DNA of 40,133 nt from NCBI GenBank assembly GCA_964489135.1, contig CAZAXK010000004.1, positions 1-40,133 of the forward strand, in the 5' to 3' direction. The notes beneath the pieces were generated by a model. That model was given only the letters and a program-made list of their open reading frames with translations, was not told the DNA's origin and searched no databases. Below, in pieces: positions 13,993 to 21,291 of this stretch. This DNA comes from JBBTQZ01 sp964489135. GTDB lineage: Bacteria > Patescibacteriota > Minisyncoccia > Phycocordibacterales > WO2-35-19. The translations under genes and the position numbers were made by a program. Within the stretch, counting starts at the first letter, position 1, and each line of letters begins with the position of its first letter.

Positions 13993-14058
13993 ATATACAC
14001 AAGGTTTATGCGAAAGACCTTGCGGTAAAAATCGGATTACAAAGATAACACAAAACAT

Positions 14059-14439
14059 ATGGCAAACAGGAAAGCAAATGGTACATCGAGTGCTCTCAAG
14101 TACACGACGATCGGAGTAAGTTTGGCAAGCATCGCTGCGGGGGCATATTTTCTATTAGGATCAAAGGCCAAGCAACGCCAGAACCACGCCAAAGCTTGGG
14201 TGATTAAAATGAAAGGTGATGTCATCGAGAAGCTCGAGTCAGCCAAAGAGGTTACCGAACCGATCTACAATGCGATTATCGACACCGTCGCAAGCAACTA
14301 CGCAAAGAAGATAAAGGATAGCGAAGGAGACCTGAGTATGATTGTAGGTGATCTCAAGAAGCAGTGGAAGACTTTGTCCAAAGCTCTCAAGCCGAAAAAG
14401 GTAGCCCGAAAGGCCACTTCTGCAAAAAAGAAAAAGTAG
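14059..14439 (+). CDS. Small lysine-rich protein with one membrane span, unknown function
   Basis: 126 residues. After a short polar start a hydrophobic segment (about 16-34, TTIGVSLASIAAGAYFLLG) is followed by a long polar helix region (KAWVIKMKGDVIEKLESAKEVTEPIYNAIIDTVASNYAKK) and a very basic tail (KPKKVARKATSAKKKK). The pattern of one N-terminal span plus amphipathic helix recalls YtxH/YtpR-like stress or envelope proteins, but no family is assigned. The next gene starts 3 bases after its stop, so the two are co-transcribed. Confidence 0.75.
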   Translation: MANRKANGTSSALKYTTIGVSLASIAAGAYFLLGSKAKQRQNHAKAWVIKMKGDVIEKLESAKEVTEPIYNAIIDTVASNYAKKIKDSEGDLSMIVGDLKKQWKTLSKALKPKKVARKATSAKKKK

Positions 14440-14442
14440 TTT

Positions 14443-14982
14443 ATGCAAGCTAAAACCGGCAAAAAGAAAACGCTCGTCGCGAACAATCGCTTTCAAAAAA
14501 ATTACCGCTACCAACTAAGCGAGCGAGCCGGTAAAAACTTTGATCCAGAATTTCGTCCTGACCTTACCCCGAAAGAAATGTTTCGTTTGGGTGTGTTTGG
14601 CGGTGCTTACTTCATCGGAGTAGATGGGCTAATCCCCAAAGACCTGCCCAAAGCATGGTTCCAAGGTGCCGTGCTTTCTAAGGACGGTAAGAAGCATTCG
14701 GAGCTCAATTATTACCAAGAGGAGGCGAGCCAGCCACTTTCGGTCTGGCGCAAAAAGGGCTGGATCTACAAAGACGACCCGCACGGCTGGTTCGAGTGGT
14801 ACTGCCGATATTACCTCGGGAGACGGATTCCCGAGGAAGACAGGCGTCAGATCAAAAGATGGAAAATGATACAAAGGCACGTCGCACAAGTAGCCAAGAA
14901 TTGTCGCACTCTAGACCAAAATTGCCGTCCTCGCCAAAGACAGGTCCTGCTCCATTGGGCGATTGATGCAAGGAAAATTTAG
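14443..14982 (+). CDS. Uncharacterised conserved-looking protein, 179 residues
   Basis: A soluble protein without signal peptide or membrane span. It is rich in aromatic and basic residues: the N-terminal lysine-rich segment is followed by FDPEFRPDLTPKEMFRLGVFGGAYFIG, then SVWRKKGWIYKDDPHGWFEWY and CRYYLGRRIPEEDRRQIKRW. The block DPHGWFEWYCRYYLGRR, with its tryptophans and arginines, looks like a conserved core, possibly nucleic-acid binding, which is inference. It follows the 14,059 gene by 3 bases. I do not recognise a named family. Confidence 0.8.
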   Translation: MQAKTGKKKTLVANNRFQKNYRYQLSERAGKNFDPEFRPDLTPKEMFRLGVFGGAYFIGVDGLIPKDLPKAWFQGAVLSKDGKKHSELNYYQEEASQPLSVWRKKGWIYKDDPHGWFEWYCRYYLGRRIPEEDRRQIKRWKMIQRHVAQVAKNCRTLDQNCRPRQRQVLLHWAIDARKI

Positions 14983-15014
14983 AAATGCACCGTTGTTTGA
15001 TATAATATCGATAA

Positions 15015-15515
15015 ATGCAAACAGCTCTTGATTTTGTCTTTCTCTCTATCACCTATTCGGCTGGGATTTTGGTCGTTTCTTTGGTTACCGCGCTTGCAGT
15101 ACTCTCTTTCTATTACCACAAGCACCACTCTAGGATTATCCCCCTTCTTCTCAGTGTCGGCGGAAGCGCCGTGAGTGTTTGGATCGTCAAACACATCTTC
15201 AACATCCCGCGACCAGAAGGAGCGCTGTATCTCGAGACCTCGCCCTCTTTTCCGAGCGGACATTCCGCAGCTGCTATGGCACTTTATGGTTTTCTATTTT
15301 ACGTCGTTTACAAGCACACCAAGCACCCGTTACAAAACAAAACACTAATCCTTCTCACCTTGCTTATACTACTTGTAGGTATAAGCCGGCTCTATCTTGG
15401 AGTGCATTATTTAAGTGATGTCTTGGTTGGCTACGCTATTGGCCTACTTTGGATTTTTCTTGCAAACGCAATATCAAACTCCTCGCTTCTTCGGGGTCGT
15501 GCGCGTCGCGGATAA
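15015..15515 (+). CDS. PAP2-family membrane phosphatase
   Basis: Integral membrane phosphatase of the PAP2/undecaprenyl-diphosphatase group. The 166-residue product has about five membrane helices and the three phosphatase motifs: KHIFNIPRP (KxxxxxxRP), PSGHS, and SRLYLGVHYLSDV (SRxxxxxHxxxD). A likely substrate is undecaprenyl diphosphate, which would recycle the wall lipid carrier; phosphatidyl or sugar-lipid phosphates are alternatives. TATAAT at 15,001-15,006 ends 8 bases before the ATG. Its 3' end overlaps the convergent PH-domain gene by 80 bases. Confidence 0.9.
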   Translation: MQTALDFVFLSITYSAGILVVSLVTALAVLSFYYHKHHSRIIPLLLSVGGSAVSVWIVKHIFNIPRPEGALYLETSPSFPSGHSAAAMALYGFLFYVVYKHTKHPLQNKTLILLTLLILLVGISRLYLGVHYLSDVLVGYAIGLLWIFLANAISNSSLLRGRARRG

Positions 15516-15963
15516 GTATCTCTCGATTGTGACCGGCCGTTTGCACATGTAAGGTGCCAAATTTAAACATTGTTTCGACAAATCCTCGCGTCTCTACGGT
15601 TATATCTTGGATGTGGCCGTACATAAAGGTAGTAACCTCGCGATGAAAGAATCCTTTCTGCTCAACATCGATAATCCTGCGATCGGTGATAACCCAAAGA
15701 TCGAGGTAGTAGTCTGTCCAGCTAACAAAGAAGAATATCCAGAGCAGAAGTAGCCAGACCGAGTAAGCAAAGGCCTTCCACTCTTCAAAAAAGCTCCTGA
15801 CGAAGTCCTTGATATCGATATTCAAAGGAATGAAGCCAGATACCAATACTGCGTATATAGCAAGTGGAGCGATAGCGAGCAAAACGAGAGTAAATATTTC
15901 CGGCACCAAAACCAAATAATGCCTCCTGATCACTTTGATTATTTGCTCGCCCTCTTCAAACAT
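15436..15963 (-). CDS. Membrane protein with bacterial PH domain (YdbS/bPH2-like)
   Basis: About 175 residues from the ATG at 15,963 (MFEEGEQIIKVIRRHYLVL). Two membrane helices (about 20-42, PEIFTLVLLAIAPLAIYAVLV, and about 62-82, SVWLLLLWIFFFVSW) precede a cytoplasmic domain. That domain begins YYLDLWVITDRRIIDVEQKGFFHRE, with the bPH2 pattern 'W.iTdrRii.v...g...r'. Function is unknown for the family. Start codons further upstream would add a hydrophobic extension overlapping the next gene, so they are not preferred; ATG 15,969 is also possible. Convergent with the PAP2 gene. Confidence 0.82.
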   Translation of the reverse strand: MFEEGEQIIKVIRRHYLVLVPEIFTLVLLAIAPLAIYAVLVSGFIPLNIDIKDFVRSFFEEWKAFAYSVWLLLLWIFFFVSWTDYYLDLWVITDRRIIDVEQKGFFHREVTTFMYGHIQDITVETRGFVETMFKFGTLHVQTAGHNREILIRDAHDPEEARSLILRLQEKSKVGQ

Positions 15964-15970
15964 TATCATT

Positions 15971-16201
15971 TTATTGTGCAGGAATATTAAAATACGCGGT
16001 GACCAAAAGCCAAACCGCCACGCCCAAATAGCCAAACTCGGCAAGGGCTAGAACTTTGCCACCCATGCCATACTTGCGCCAATGGAAAAAGAAAATCACA
16101 GACATCACACAGGTTACCAAAGCGATGAGAAAGAAAACCAAGAGCGCGAAATTGGCGCTCGAAAAGCTGACCTTACTTACGATACTAAACGGCAGATTCA
16201 T
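15971..16201 (-). CDS. Small two-span membrane protein, unknown function
   Basis: 76 residues from the ATG at 16,201, which is 4 bases after the dus stop. It has two hydrophobic segments (about 14-38, ANFALLVFFLIALVTCVMSVIFFF, and about 48-68, VLALAEFGYLGVAVWLLVTAYF) separated by HWRKYGMGGK. No family recognised. The tight packing between dus and the PH-domain gene, all on the minus strand, indicates a three-gene operon. Confidence 0.72.
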   Translation of the reverse strand: MNLPFSIVSKVSFSSANFALLVFFLIALVTCVMSVIFFFHWRKYGMGGKVLALAEFGYLGVAVWLLVTAYFNIPAQ

Positions 16202-16205
16202 CGAA

Positions 16206-17429
16206 TCAATTATACCCCAAGTATTTTTCGAGTGCGAGAATAGCACTCTCGGCACTCTCCGCATTCATGAGCTCTTCTTTCAAATCGTGGACATCGGGTA
16301 GACCAGAAAGATAAGACTTGAAATGCTTCTTCATCACCGCAAAGCTTTTTACTTTACCGAGGTTTTGGTCAAAGAGTTTGATGTGGGCAAGAAGGGCCTT
16401 GAGTTTCAGTTGTGGATCGATATTATCCGACTTCGCTAAAAGCTTCGCCGGATGCTCAATTTGGCTACTCTGCTTTGCAGTGGCCAAATTGGCGAACAAA
16501 AAGGGGTTGCCAAATATCGCGCGGCCGAGCATCACCCCATCACAGCCAGTTGCTTCAGCTTTGGCATAGGCATCGGCCACACTGTCAACATCGCCATTGC
16601 CGAAGATCAAAGTAGCCCCTCCCCCTACCCCCTCCCCAAAAGGGAGGGTATTTCGAATCTCAACCGCTTCCTTGATCCTTTCCCACCGCGCCGGCACCTT
16701 GGACATCTCCTTGCGTGTGCGGGCATGGATGGTGATGACCGCTGGCTCTTCGGCCAAAAGCTCTGGTAACCACCCGCCCATAGTTCCATCTGGTCGGGCA
16801 GGCCCTTCTAGCTCATCTTTGTTGTAGCCAAGACGGGTTTTTACCGACACAGGTATCGCTTCTTTTCCCTGCTCCTTTGCATACTCTTCTACTCCCTCTT
16901 TGGCTGCACGTATCACTTCCCTTGCGAGCCGCGGATTTTTGATCATCGCCGCACCCGCGCCCTGCTTCTCGATACTTTTGTCCGGACAACCCATGTTGAT
17001 ATCGAGCCCATCGAACCCCAAGCTCGCGACGAGATACGCTGCCTTGCGCATATTCTCCGGTCGAGAACCGAAAAGCTGGGCCACGATCGGCCTCTCAATT
17101 TCGCTGTATTCCAAATCTTTGAGCAACTTTTTCTTGCCTTCCTCGTGCGCAAGCACCAACCCGTCGGCACTGACAAATTCCGTCCACGTGACATAACTAT
17201 TAATACGTTCTCGAGATACTTCTCCGAGCGGGCCTTGCGCAGGCCGACTGGGCCGAGCAGAGGAATTTTCTAGCAAGAAAATATCCGTGCCAAGCGAGGA
17301 GAACGTATCGAGAGAATTATTAGAGCAACTCGCGATGACACGCCTGAAGGCCGAGTCGGTAACGTCGGCCATCGGTGCAAGACAAAGTATCGGCTTTTCT
17401 ATTTTTGACCAAAATCCTAAATTAACCAT
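16206..17429 (-). CDS. dus: tRNA-dihydrouridine synthase with two repeat-derived inserts
   Basis: FMN enzyme that reduces uridines in the tRNA D-loop. The 407-residue product has the Dus hallmarks: LAPMADVTDSAFRRV at the start, DGLDINMGCPDKSIEKQGAGAAMIKNP (catalytic Cys in NMGCP), PVSVKTRLGY, ITIHARTRKEMS, FGNGDVDS and CDGVMLGRAIFGNPF. Family members are about 330 residues. Two extra stretches account for part of the difference: residues about 47-70 (LGTDIFLLENSSARPSRPAQ), encoded by a repeat also found at 30,783-30,863, and LPFGEGVGGGAT before FGNGDV, encoded by a C-rich palindromic repeat. Both keep the frame and avoid catalytic motifs. It is the first gene of a minus-strand operon. Confidence 0.94.
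   Translation of the reverse strand: MVNLGFWSKIEKPILCLAPMADVTDSAFRRVIASCSNNSLDTFSSLGTDIFLLENSSARPSRPAQGPLGEVSRERINSYVTWTEFVSADGLVLAHEEGKKKLLKDLEYSEIERPIVAQLFGSRPENMRKAAYLVASLGFDGLDINMGCPDKSIEKQGAGAAMIKNPRLAREVIRAAKEGVEEYAKEQGKEAIPVSVKTRLGYNKDELEGPARPDGTMGGWLPELLAEEPAVITIHARTRKEMSKVPARWERIKEAVEIRNTLPFGEGVGGGATLIFGNGDVDSVADAYAKAEATGCDGVMLGRAIFGNPFLFANLATAKQSSQIEHPAKLLAKSDNIDPQLKLKALLAHIKLFDQNLGKVKSFAVMKKHFKSYLSGLPDVHDLKEELMNAESAESAILALEKYLGYN
16615..16650. repeat. C-rich palindromic repeat inside dus
   Basis: CCCTCCC-CAAAA-GGGAGGG, preceded by CCCCTCCCCCTACCC. It encodes LPFGEGVGGGA in Dus. Same family as copies at 23,328, 23,564 and 24,517. Confidence 0.75.
17220..17295. repeat. Repeat inside dus shared with 30,783-30,863
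   Basis: 31 consecutive bases (17,260-17,290, from GAGGAATTTTCTAGCAAG to ATATCCGTGC) are identical to 30,823-30,853. Similarity extends upstream over GCGGGCCTTGCGCAGGCC versus GCGAGCCTTGCGAGACTC. Inside it GGAATTTTCTAGCAAGAAAA can fold into a hairpin (ATTTTCT/AGAAAAT). Confidence 0.85.
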
Positions 17430-17439
17430 TTTATAAATT

Positions 17440-17494
17440 ATATAAAAAATTAACCCCGGCCACCTTCATCTAAACTAGAATCTGGTGGCCGGGG
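17440..17494 (-). terminator. Strong terminator of the 17,512-17,595 unit
   Basis: An 11-bp perfect stem CCCCGGCCACC/GGTGGCCGGGG (17,454-17,464 with 17,484-17,494), followed on the minus strand by TTAATTTTTTATA. It ends shortly before the dus ATG, insulating dus from upstream transcription. Confidence 0.9.
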
Positions 17495-17511
17495 CGCTGT
17501 CGGGAGATGCC

Positions 17512-17595
17512 TTAGCCGGATAGGTTTTGGGCACCGTGTTGAGCCGCGGCCTCAAGGGCCACGGCGATGACATTGGCGTTGTGCACAGTGTTCAT
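17512..17595 (-). CDS. Tiny independent unit: 27-residue peptide or small RNA
   Basis: Between a consensus promoter and a strong terminator lies a transcript of about 155 bases. It contains one frame, ATG at 17,595, reading MNTVHNANVIAVALEAAAQH, then GAQNLSG and TAA. The ATG is about 3 bases from the predicted transcription start, with AAAGGG just before it. The peptide is alanine-rich and could be one amphipathic helix. The unit could instead be a small RNA. No family recognised. Confidence 0.5.
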   Translation of the reverse strand: MNTVHNANVIAVALEAAAQHGAQNLSG

Positions 17596-17604
17596 CGCCC
17601 TTTC

Positions 17605-17633
17605 AAAATAGCAAAACGCCACAATACTGTCAA
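17605..17633 (-). promoter_or_regulatory. Consensus promoter of the tiny unit
   Basis: TTGACA (17,628-17,633), a 17-base spacer and TATTTT (17,605-17,610) on the minus strand, lying just after the stop of the Clp-like gene. Confidence 0.8.
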
Positions 17634-17646
17634 CAGCCGTCAGCCA

Positions 17647-20070
17647 TTATGAGCTGGGGACAAGATCCCCAGCTTTTATTTCCACCTTACTGCCCGCTCC
17701 GATCTTGCCGGCCACGATCTGTCGAGCGATGTAGTCCTCGACCACACTCTTGATAACCCGATTGATCGAGCGCGCGCCAAATTGTGGGTCACTGCCCTTC
17801 GCCACCAAGAAATTCAAAAGATCGTCGGTGATCACAAGCTCCATCTCCTGCTCCTTGAGCCGGCGCGAGAGTTTTTGGAGCTCAAGGTTTGCTATCAGGC
17901 GAAGCTCAGAATTCTGCAGAGGGTGGAAGAGCACCACCGCATCGAAGCGGTTTATAAGTTCTGGTTTGAAAGTTCTTTCTTTGATGATGGTTTCGACTAT
18001 TCGGCCCTGCTCTTGACTTAGGTCTTTGCCCTGCTTGATCGTCTCCCAGATGAGCTCACTGCCGGCGTTCGAGGTTGCGATCATTATGAGATTGCGACAG
18101 TTCACCCGCTTGCCCAAAGCATCGGTAAAGAGCCCTTCGTCCAAAATCTGCAGGAAGAGGTCGTGCACCTCAGGCGAGGCCTTCTCGAACTCATCGAGAA
18201 GTAATACTCCGTACGGTTTGTCGCGCACCTGCGAGGCGAGTAGCCCCGGCCGATTTTCCGCAAAGCTTCCTACCAGCTTGTGTAACGCATCTGGCCCGTT
18301 GTACTCAGACATATCAAGGCGAAGCATACTCGACTCGTTACCAAAGAAGCTTTCAGCCAAGGTCTTCGACACTTCGGTCTTACCGACACCGGTCGGCCCA
18401 AGGAATAGGAAAGAAGCAATCGGCCGATTGGGCGCGACAAGTCCTGAGCGCGAACGACGGATAGCACTAGCGACACTACTTACCGCAAGCTCCTGCCCCA
18501 CCACCCGCTTATGCAAAGTCTCTTCGAGCTTTTCGATTTTCTCTGCTTCACCAAGCTTCATGGGTCCAGTCGCGACACCGGTCTTTTCGGATACGAAGGT
18601 GGCCACATCATTCTCTCTTACAATCTCAATCTTGTGACCGACGGCCCAAGGCGCGAGCTCCACCAGCATGTCGAGAGCTTTGCCTGGCATTTCGCCGACC
18701 GTAACATACCTTTCGGCCGAAACTGCAACCTCGTGGAGTGCCCCAAAAGCAAATTTGAGCGGATATTCTTTTTCAAGAAGAATTGCACGCTCAAAAATCG
18801 GTGGTAGCGAAGCGGCTGGACCGACTTCGTCGGGGATTATGCGTTCAAACCTTTCGAGCAAAGTAGCATTGGTTTCTATAAAAAAGTGGAAATCCGAATT
18901 GCCAGCATGAGCAATCACCTGCAAATTACTCGACTCGAGAAAGGGCGAAAGGACCGAGGGTAGATTTACTCCAGCCGACTTGAAGCCAGCAACCGTCCCA
19001 GGTAGATCGCGTATATAAAGTAAAATATTGCCAGCCGATACTGCTTGATTGAGAAGCTTCAACAGTTCGGCTTGCAGGTCAGCGGTCTGTTTGAAAGAAG
19101 CGAGAAGCGCACTTGTATCGAGCTCGATCAGGCACTTGTGCTCGAGCGACGGCAGAGCCACCCCGAGCTTCATACGTTTGAGTAAGCGAGTGACGATGTC
19201 GCGTACCACACTCTCATCATCATCGATAATTATGGCATTCGCCTCACTACGTCGTTCGAGAACACCTTCGAGCAAATCAAGCTCTTTCGCCCGATAACCG
19301 TTATCGATATCCACCGACACCAAATTGACCATACGGTCAAAGGCAACCCCGAAGTTACCGAGATCGCTTGAGACACCGTAGGCCCAGCTCGTGCCAATCG
19401 AGGGTATCGAGCCCAAATTCTCACGTCCCCAAAATCTTTCTTTGCGACTTTTCTTATCATAAAATTCACTAACCATTTTGGCACTACCGATCCATTCTTC
19501 GCGATTGACCCCATAGGCATTGAGGAATCCCTGGAGCGATTTGTCTGCGTCGTAAAGCACTTCCGCATAAGCAGGCAGTGAGTGAGCACTACCAAAACGC
19601 ATGGCGCTCGCGATAAGCGGATTCCGCCCAGCTACGATGAATTTCCTCGCTTCACTCCTCAGAATTCCGGCCCGTTCAAATATTTCGAGACCAACTTTGG
19701 TTTCGCACAAGCTTCTGGTCGCATCTATTTCATCGGTTCGGTATAGAATCTGCGAGAGCGCGTATTCTAGGCGTTCTCCCTCCTCCAGAGTCCTTTCGCG
19801 AACACGCGAATGCAATCCCGAATACCGCATCGATCGATAGAAGCTCTCCAAAAAGCCGAATATAAGATAAAGCGAGATGCAAAGGAAGGATGCTCCGTCA
19901 GCAAAAGAAAAGTCGAGTGGTAAAGAGCCGAAAGAGGCAAAGAAGAAAAAAACGGCCCCAAAGGCGCAAAGTTTGCGCATTATTGATCGCAAAACCCTAG
20001 GCAGAAACCGATCAATTCGTATGGCATAGAAATGCGGTTCTGATATTCTTTTGATCTCATTCCATGTCAT
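17647..20070 (-). CDS. Membrane-anchored Clp/Hsp100-type AAA+ ATPase with degenerate first ring
   Basis: 807 residues from the ATG at 20,070, which overlaps the upstream stop by 4 bases (ATGA). Two hydrophobic helices (about 34-52, CAFGAVFFFFASFGS, and about 58-75, ASFLCISLYLIFGFL) anchor it. The next part follows the ClpB/ClpC plan but is eroded: the D1 P-loop position reads IIIDDDESVVRDIV, without GxxxxGK[ST]. D2 is intact, with FLFLGPTGVGKTEVSKTLAE (Walker A, about 558-565), LLLDEFEKA (Walker B), TSNAG (sensor 1), ELINRFD (arginine finger) and GARSINR (sensor 2). No IGF/VGF-like ClpP-docking tripeptide is seen between sensor 1 and the arginine finger, so it may unfold proteins at the membrane without ClpP. 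The partner membrane protein gene at 20,067-20,468 is coupled. An alternative upstream start would overlap that gene extensively. Confidence 0.88.
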   Translation of the reverse strand: MTWNEIKRISEPHFYAIRIDRFLPRVLRSIMRKLCAFGAVFFFFASFGSLPLDFSFADGASFLCISLYLIFGFLESFYRSMRYSGLHSRVRERTLEEGERLEYALSQILYRTDEIDATRSLCETKVGLEIFERAGILRSEARKFIVAGRNPLIASAMRFGSAHSLPAYAEVLYDADKSLQGFLNAYGVNREEWIGSAKMVSEFYDKKSRKERFWGRENLGSIPSIGTSWAYGVSSDLGNFGVAFDRMVNLVSVDIDNGYRAKELDLLEGVLERRSEANAIIIDDDESVVRDIVTRLLKRMKLGVALPSLEHKCLIELDTSALLASFKQTADLQAELLKLLNQAVSAGNILLYIRDLPGTVAGFKSAGVNLPSVLSPFLESSNLQVIAHAGNSDFHFFIETNATLLERFERIIPDEVGPAASLPPIFERAILLEKEYPLKFAFGALHEVAVSAERYVTVGEMPGKALDMLVELAPWAVGHKIEIVRENDVATFVSEKTGVATGPMKLGEAEKIEKLEETLHKRVVGQELAVSSVASAIRRSRSGLVAPNRPIASFLFLGPTGVGKTEVSKTLAESFFGNESSMLRLDMSEYNGPDALHKLVGSFAENRPGLLASQVRDKPYGVLLLDEFEKASPEVHDLFLQILDEGLFTDALGKRVNCRNLIMIATSNAGSELIWETIKQGKDLSQEQGRIVETIIKERTFKPELINRFDAVVLFHPLQNSELRLIANLELQKLSRRLKEQEMELVITDDLLNFLVAKGSDPQFGARSINRVIKSVVEDYIARQIVAGKIGAGSKVEIKAGDLVPSS

Positions 20071-20468
20071 ATTACAAAGAAGGTAGCTGATAGAATAATG
20101 CTGGCCATGAGTATGGCCGGGGCAAGAAGCCAAACCAGAAAGAGGCCACAGAAGAAGCCCAGCACAAACAAATAAGCGCAAAAGCCGATAATAAGCACCA
20201 CTGTCCGACTAACGAAACCCACCGCCCGCATCAAGCTGTTGACTATAAAGGCGCTAGCGAAGTTACCTAGGTCGAAGCCCTCGCCATAGCTCTCTCCCAT
20301 CCTCTTCCAAGGAGAAACCAAAGTCCGCAAAAGTAAACCAAAAGAAAAGAAGTGGGCTAAGAACCACAGGAAATTCTGTCCGACTCCCACAAGCTCGCGA
20401 ACCCCCTGCGCATAATGCCATTTGAGGTAAGCCCAGATGATTGAATCCGTTCGGTAAATTTCGCTCAT
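20067..20468 (-). CDS. Integral membrane protein coupled to the Clp-like ATPase
   Basis: 133 residues with a soluble or re-entrant N-terminus (MSEIYRTDSIIWAYLKWHYAQGVRE) and about three to four membrane helices (NFLWFLAHFFSFGLLLRTLV, VGFVSRTVVLIIGFCAYLFVLGFFCGLFLVWLL, PAILMASIILSATFFVI). The motif RTLVSPWKRMGESYGEGFDL lies between the spans. The stop overlaps the ATPase start by 4 bases (ATGA), so the two proteins are probably made in fixed ratio and act together, for example as a membrane adaptor or channel. No family recognised. Confidence 0.8.
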   Translation of the reverse strand: MSEIYRTDSIIWAYLKWHYAQGVRELVGVGQNFLWFLAHFFSFGLLLRTLVSPWKRMGESYGEGFDLGNFASAFIVNSLMRAVGFVSRTVVLIIGFCAYLFVLGFFCGLFLVWLLAPAILMASIILSATFFVI

Positions 20469-20490
20469 TGGGCTTAATTATAGCAACAAA

Positions 20491-21291
20491 CTAGTTTATC
20501 TTGTAGAACATCTTGTTCATGAAGCGTGCATCGATGTACTCAAACCTGACTTCGCCATTCTTCTTCCTTTCTGTATCGACTAAGAGAAGAAGGTTCTCGG
20601 CGGTTTTGCCTGCGTCTCTTTCCTCAGGCAAAACTACGATGTCGCATAGCGAAGTCCGGAGAATTGTCTTGTCCGCTGACTCCAGAGTTATTTGCGAAGT
20701 TTCGATACCAGCACTACCGAGCTTCTCAACCAAAGCAAAGTAGTACCCCATCTCCTCTTCCCCCATTAGCTGTTTGCCGATCGGGTCGCCCCCGATCGCC
20801 CCTGAGAATACCACCTTCCCCGCCTTTTCACTCTCGCTTGCTCGTGCATAGACGACACCCCCATGATCCAAAAGAAAGCAATCCTCGGCCCGACACCACA
20901 AAGCCACGGCCGTTTTCTCCTTTATTTTGATTTTCAAATTGCCATCCGCATTTCGATCGATCTTGACGCTTTCTACTTTACCAAAAGTGCTCTTGATCGA
21001 ATCCTCGAGCTTGTGAGTATCGGCAAACAGGATATTGCTTCGAGGAATGACTCCAAGATAAGCGCCAGAAATATACTCCGCCCCAATCGACTTGATCTGC
21101 TCCTGACTTAGAGTAACCGCACCAACTACTTCAATGTTCTGTATCTGAAACACGCTAAGTCGTAAGAAAAATACCAATCCCGCAAGGACGGCTATCGGCA
21201 AGGCGACAAACAAAGCAAGCTTAAAAGTTCTACGCCTCTTGTTGCGCTTGCTAATTTTGCTCGAAAAACCTGCTCGGCCCCTACTCTTCAT
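20491..21291 (-). CDS. ftsQ: Cell-division protein FtsQ/DivIB
   Basis: Bitopic divisome protein that bridges early and late division proteins. The 266-residue product has a basic cytoplasmic tail (SKRNKRRRTFK), one membrane span (about 25-45, LALFVALPIAVLAGLVFFL) and an extracytoplasmic POTRA-like domain (VFQIQNIEVVGAVTLSQEQIKS). It continues with the FtsQ beta-domain, including VKIDRNADGNLKIKIKEKTAVALWC. The call rests on this architecture, since sequence conservation in the family is low. The ATG shares one base with the serS stop (TAATG), so expression is coupled to serS. Confidence 0.85.
   Translation of the reverse strand: MKSRGRAGFSSKISKRNKRRRTFKLALFVALPIAVLAGLVFFLRLSVFQIQNIEVVGAVTLSQEQIKSIGAEYISGAYLGVIPRSNILFADTHKLEDSIKSTFGKVESVKIDRNADGNLKIKIKEKTAVALWCRAEDCFLLDHGGVVYARASESEKAGKVVFSGAIGGDPIGKQLMGEEEMGYYFALVEKLGSAGIETSQITLESADKTILRTSLCDIVVLPEERDAGKTAENLLLLVDTERKKNGEVRFEYIDARFMNKMFYKIN

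Noticed and set aside
13755..14058. The structured gap after tRNA-Asn as a known RNA (SRP RNA, RNase P RNA or tmRNA)
   Set aside because: None of the conserved sequence cores of these RNAs is present. The hairpins look like separate repeats and a terminator.
17155..17200. GTCGGCACTGACAAATTCCGTC in dus as a further copy of the GACGGCCGTC palindrome
   Set aside because: It is not palindromic and the bases encode the conserved Dus segment YVTWTEFVSADGL.
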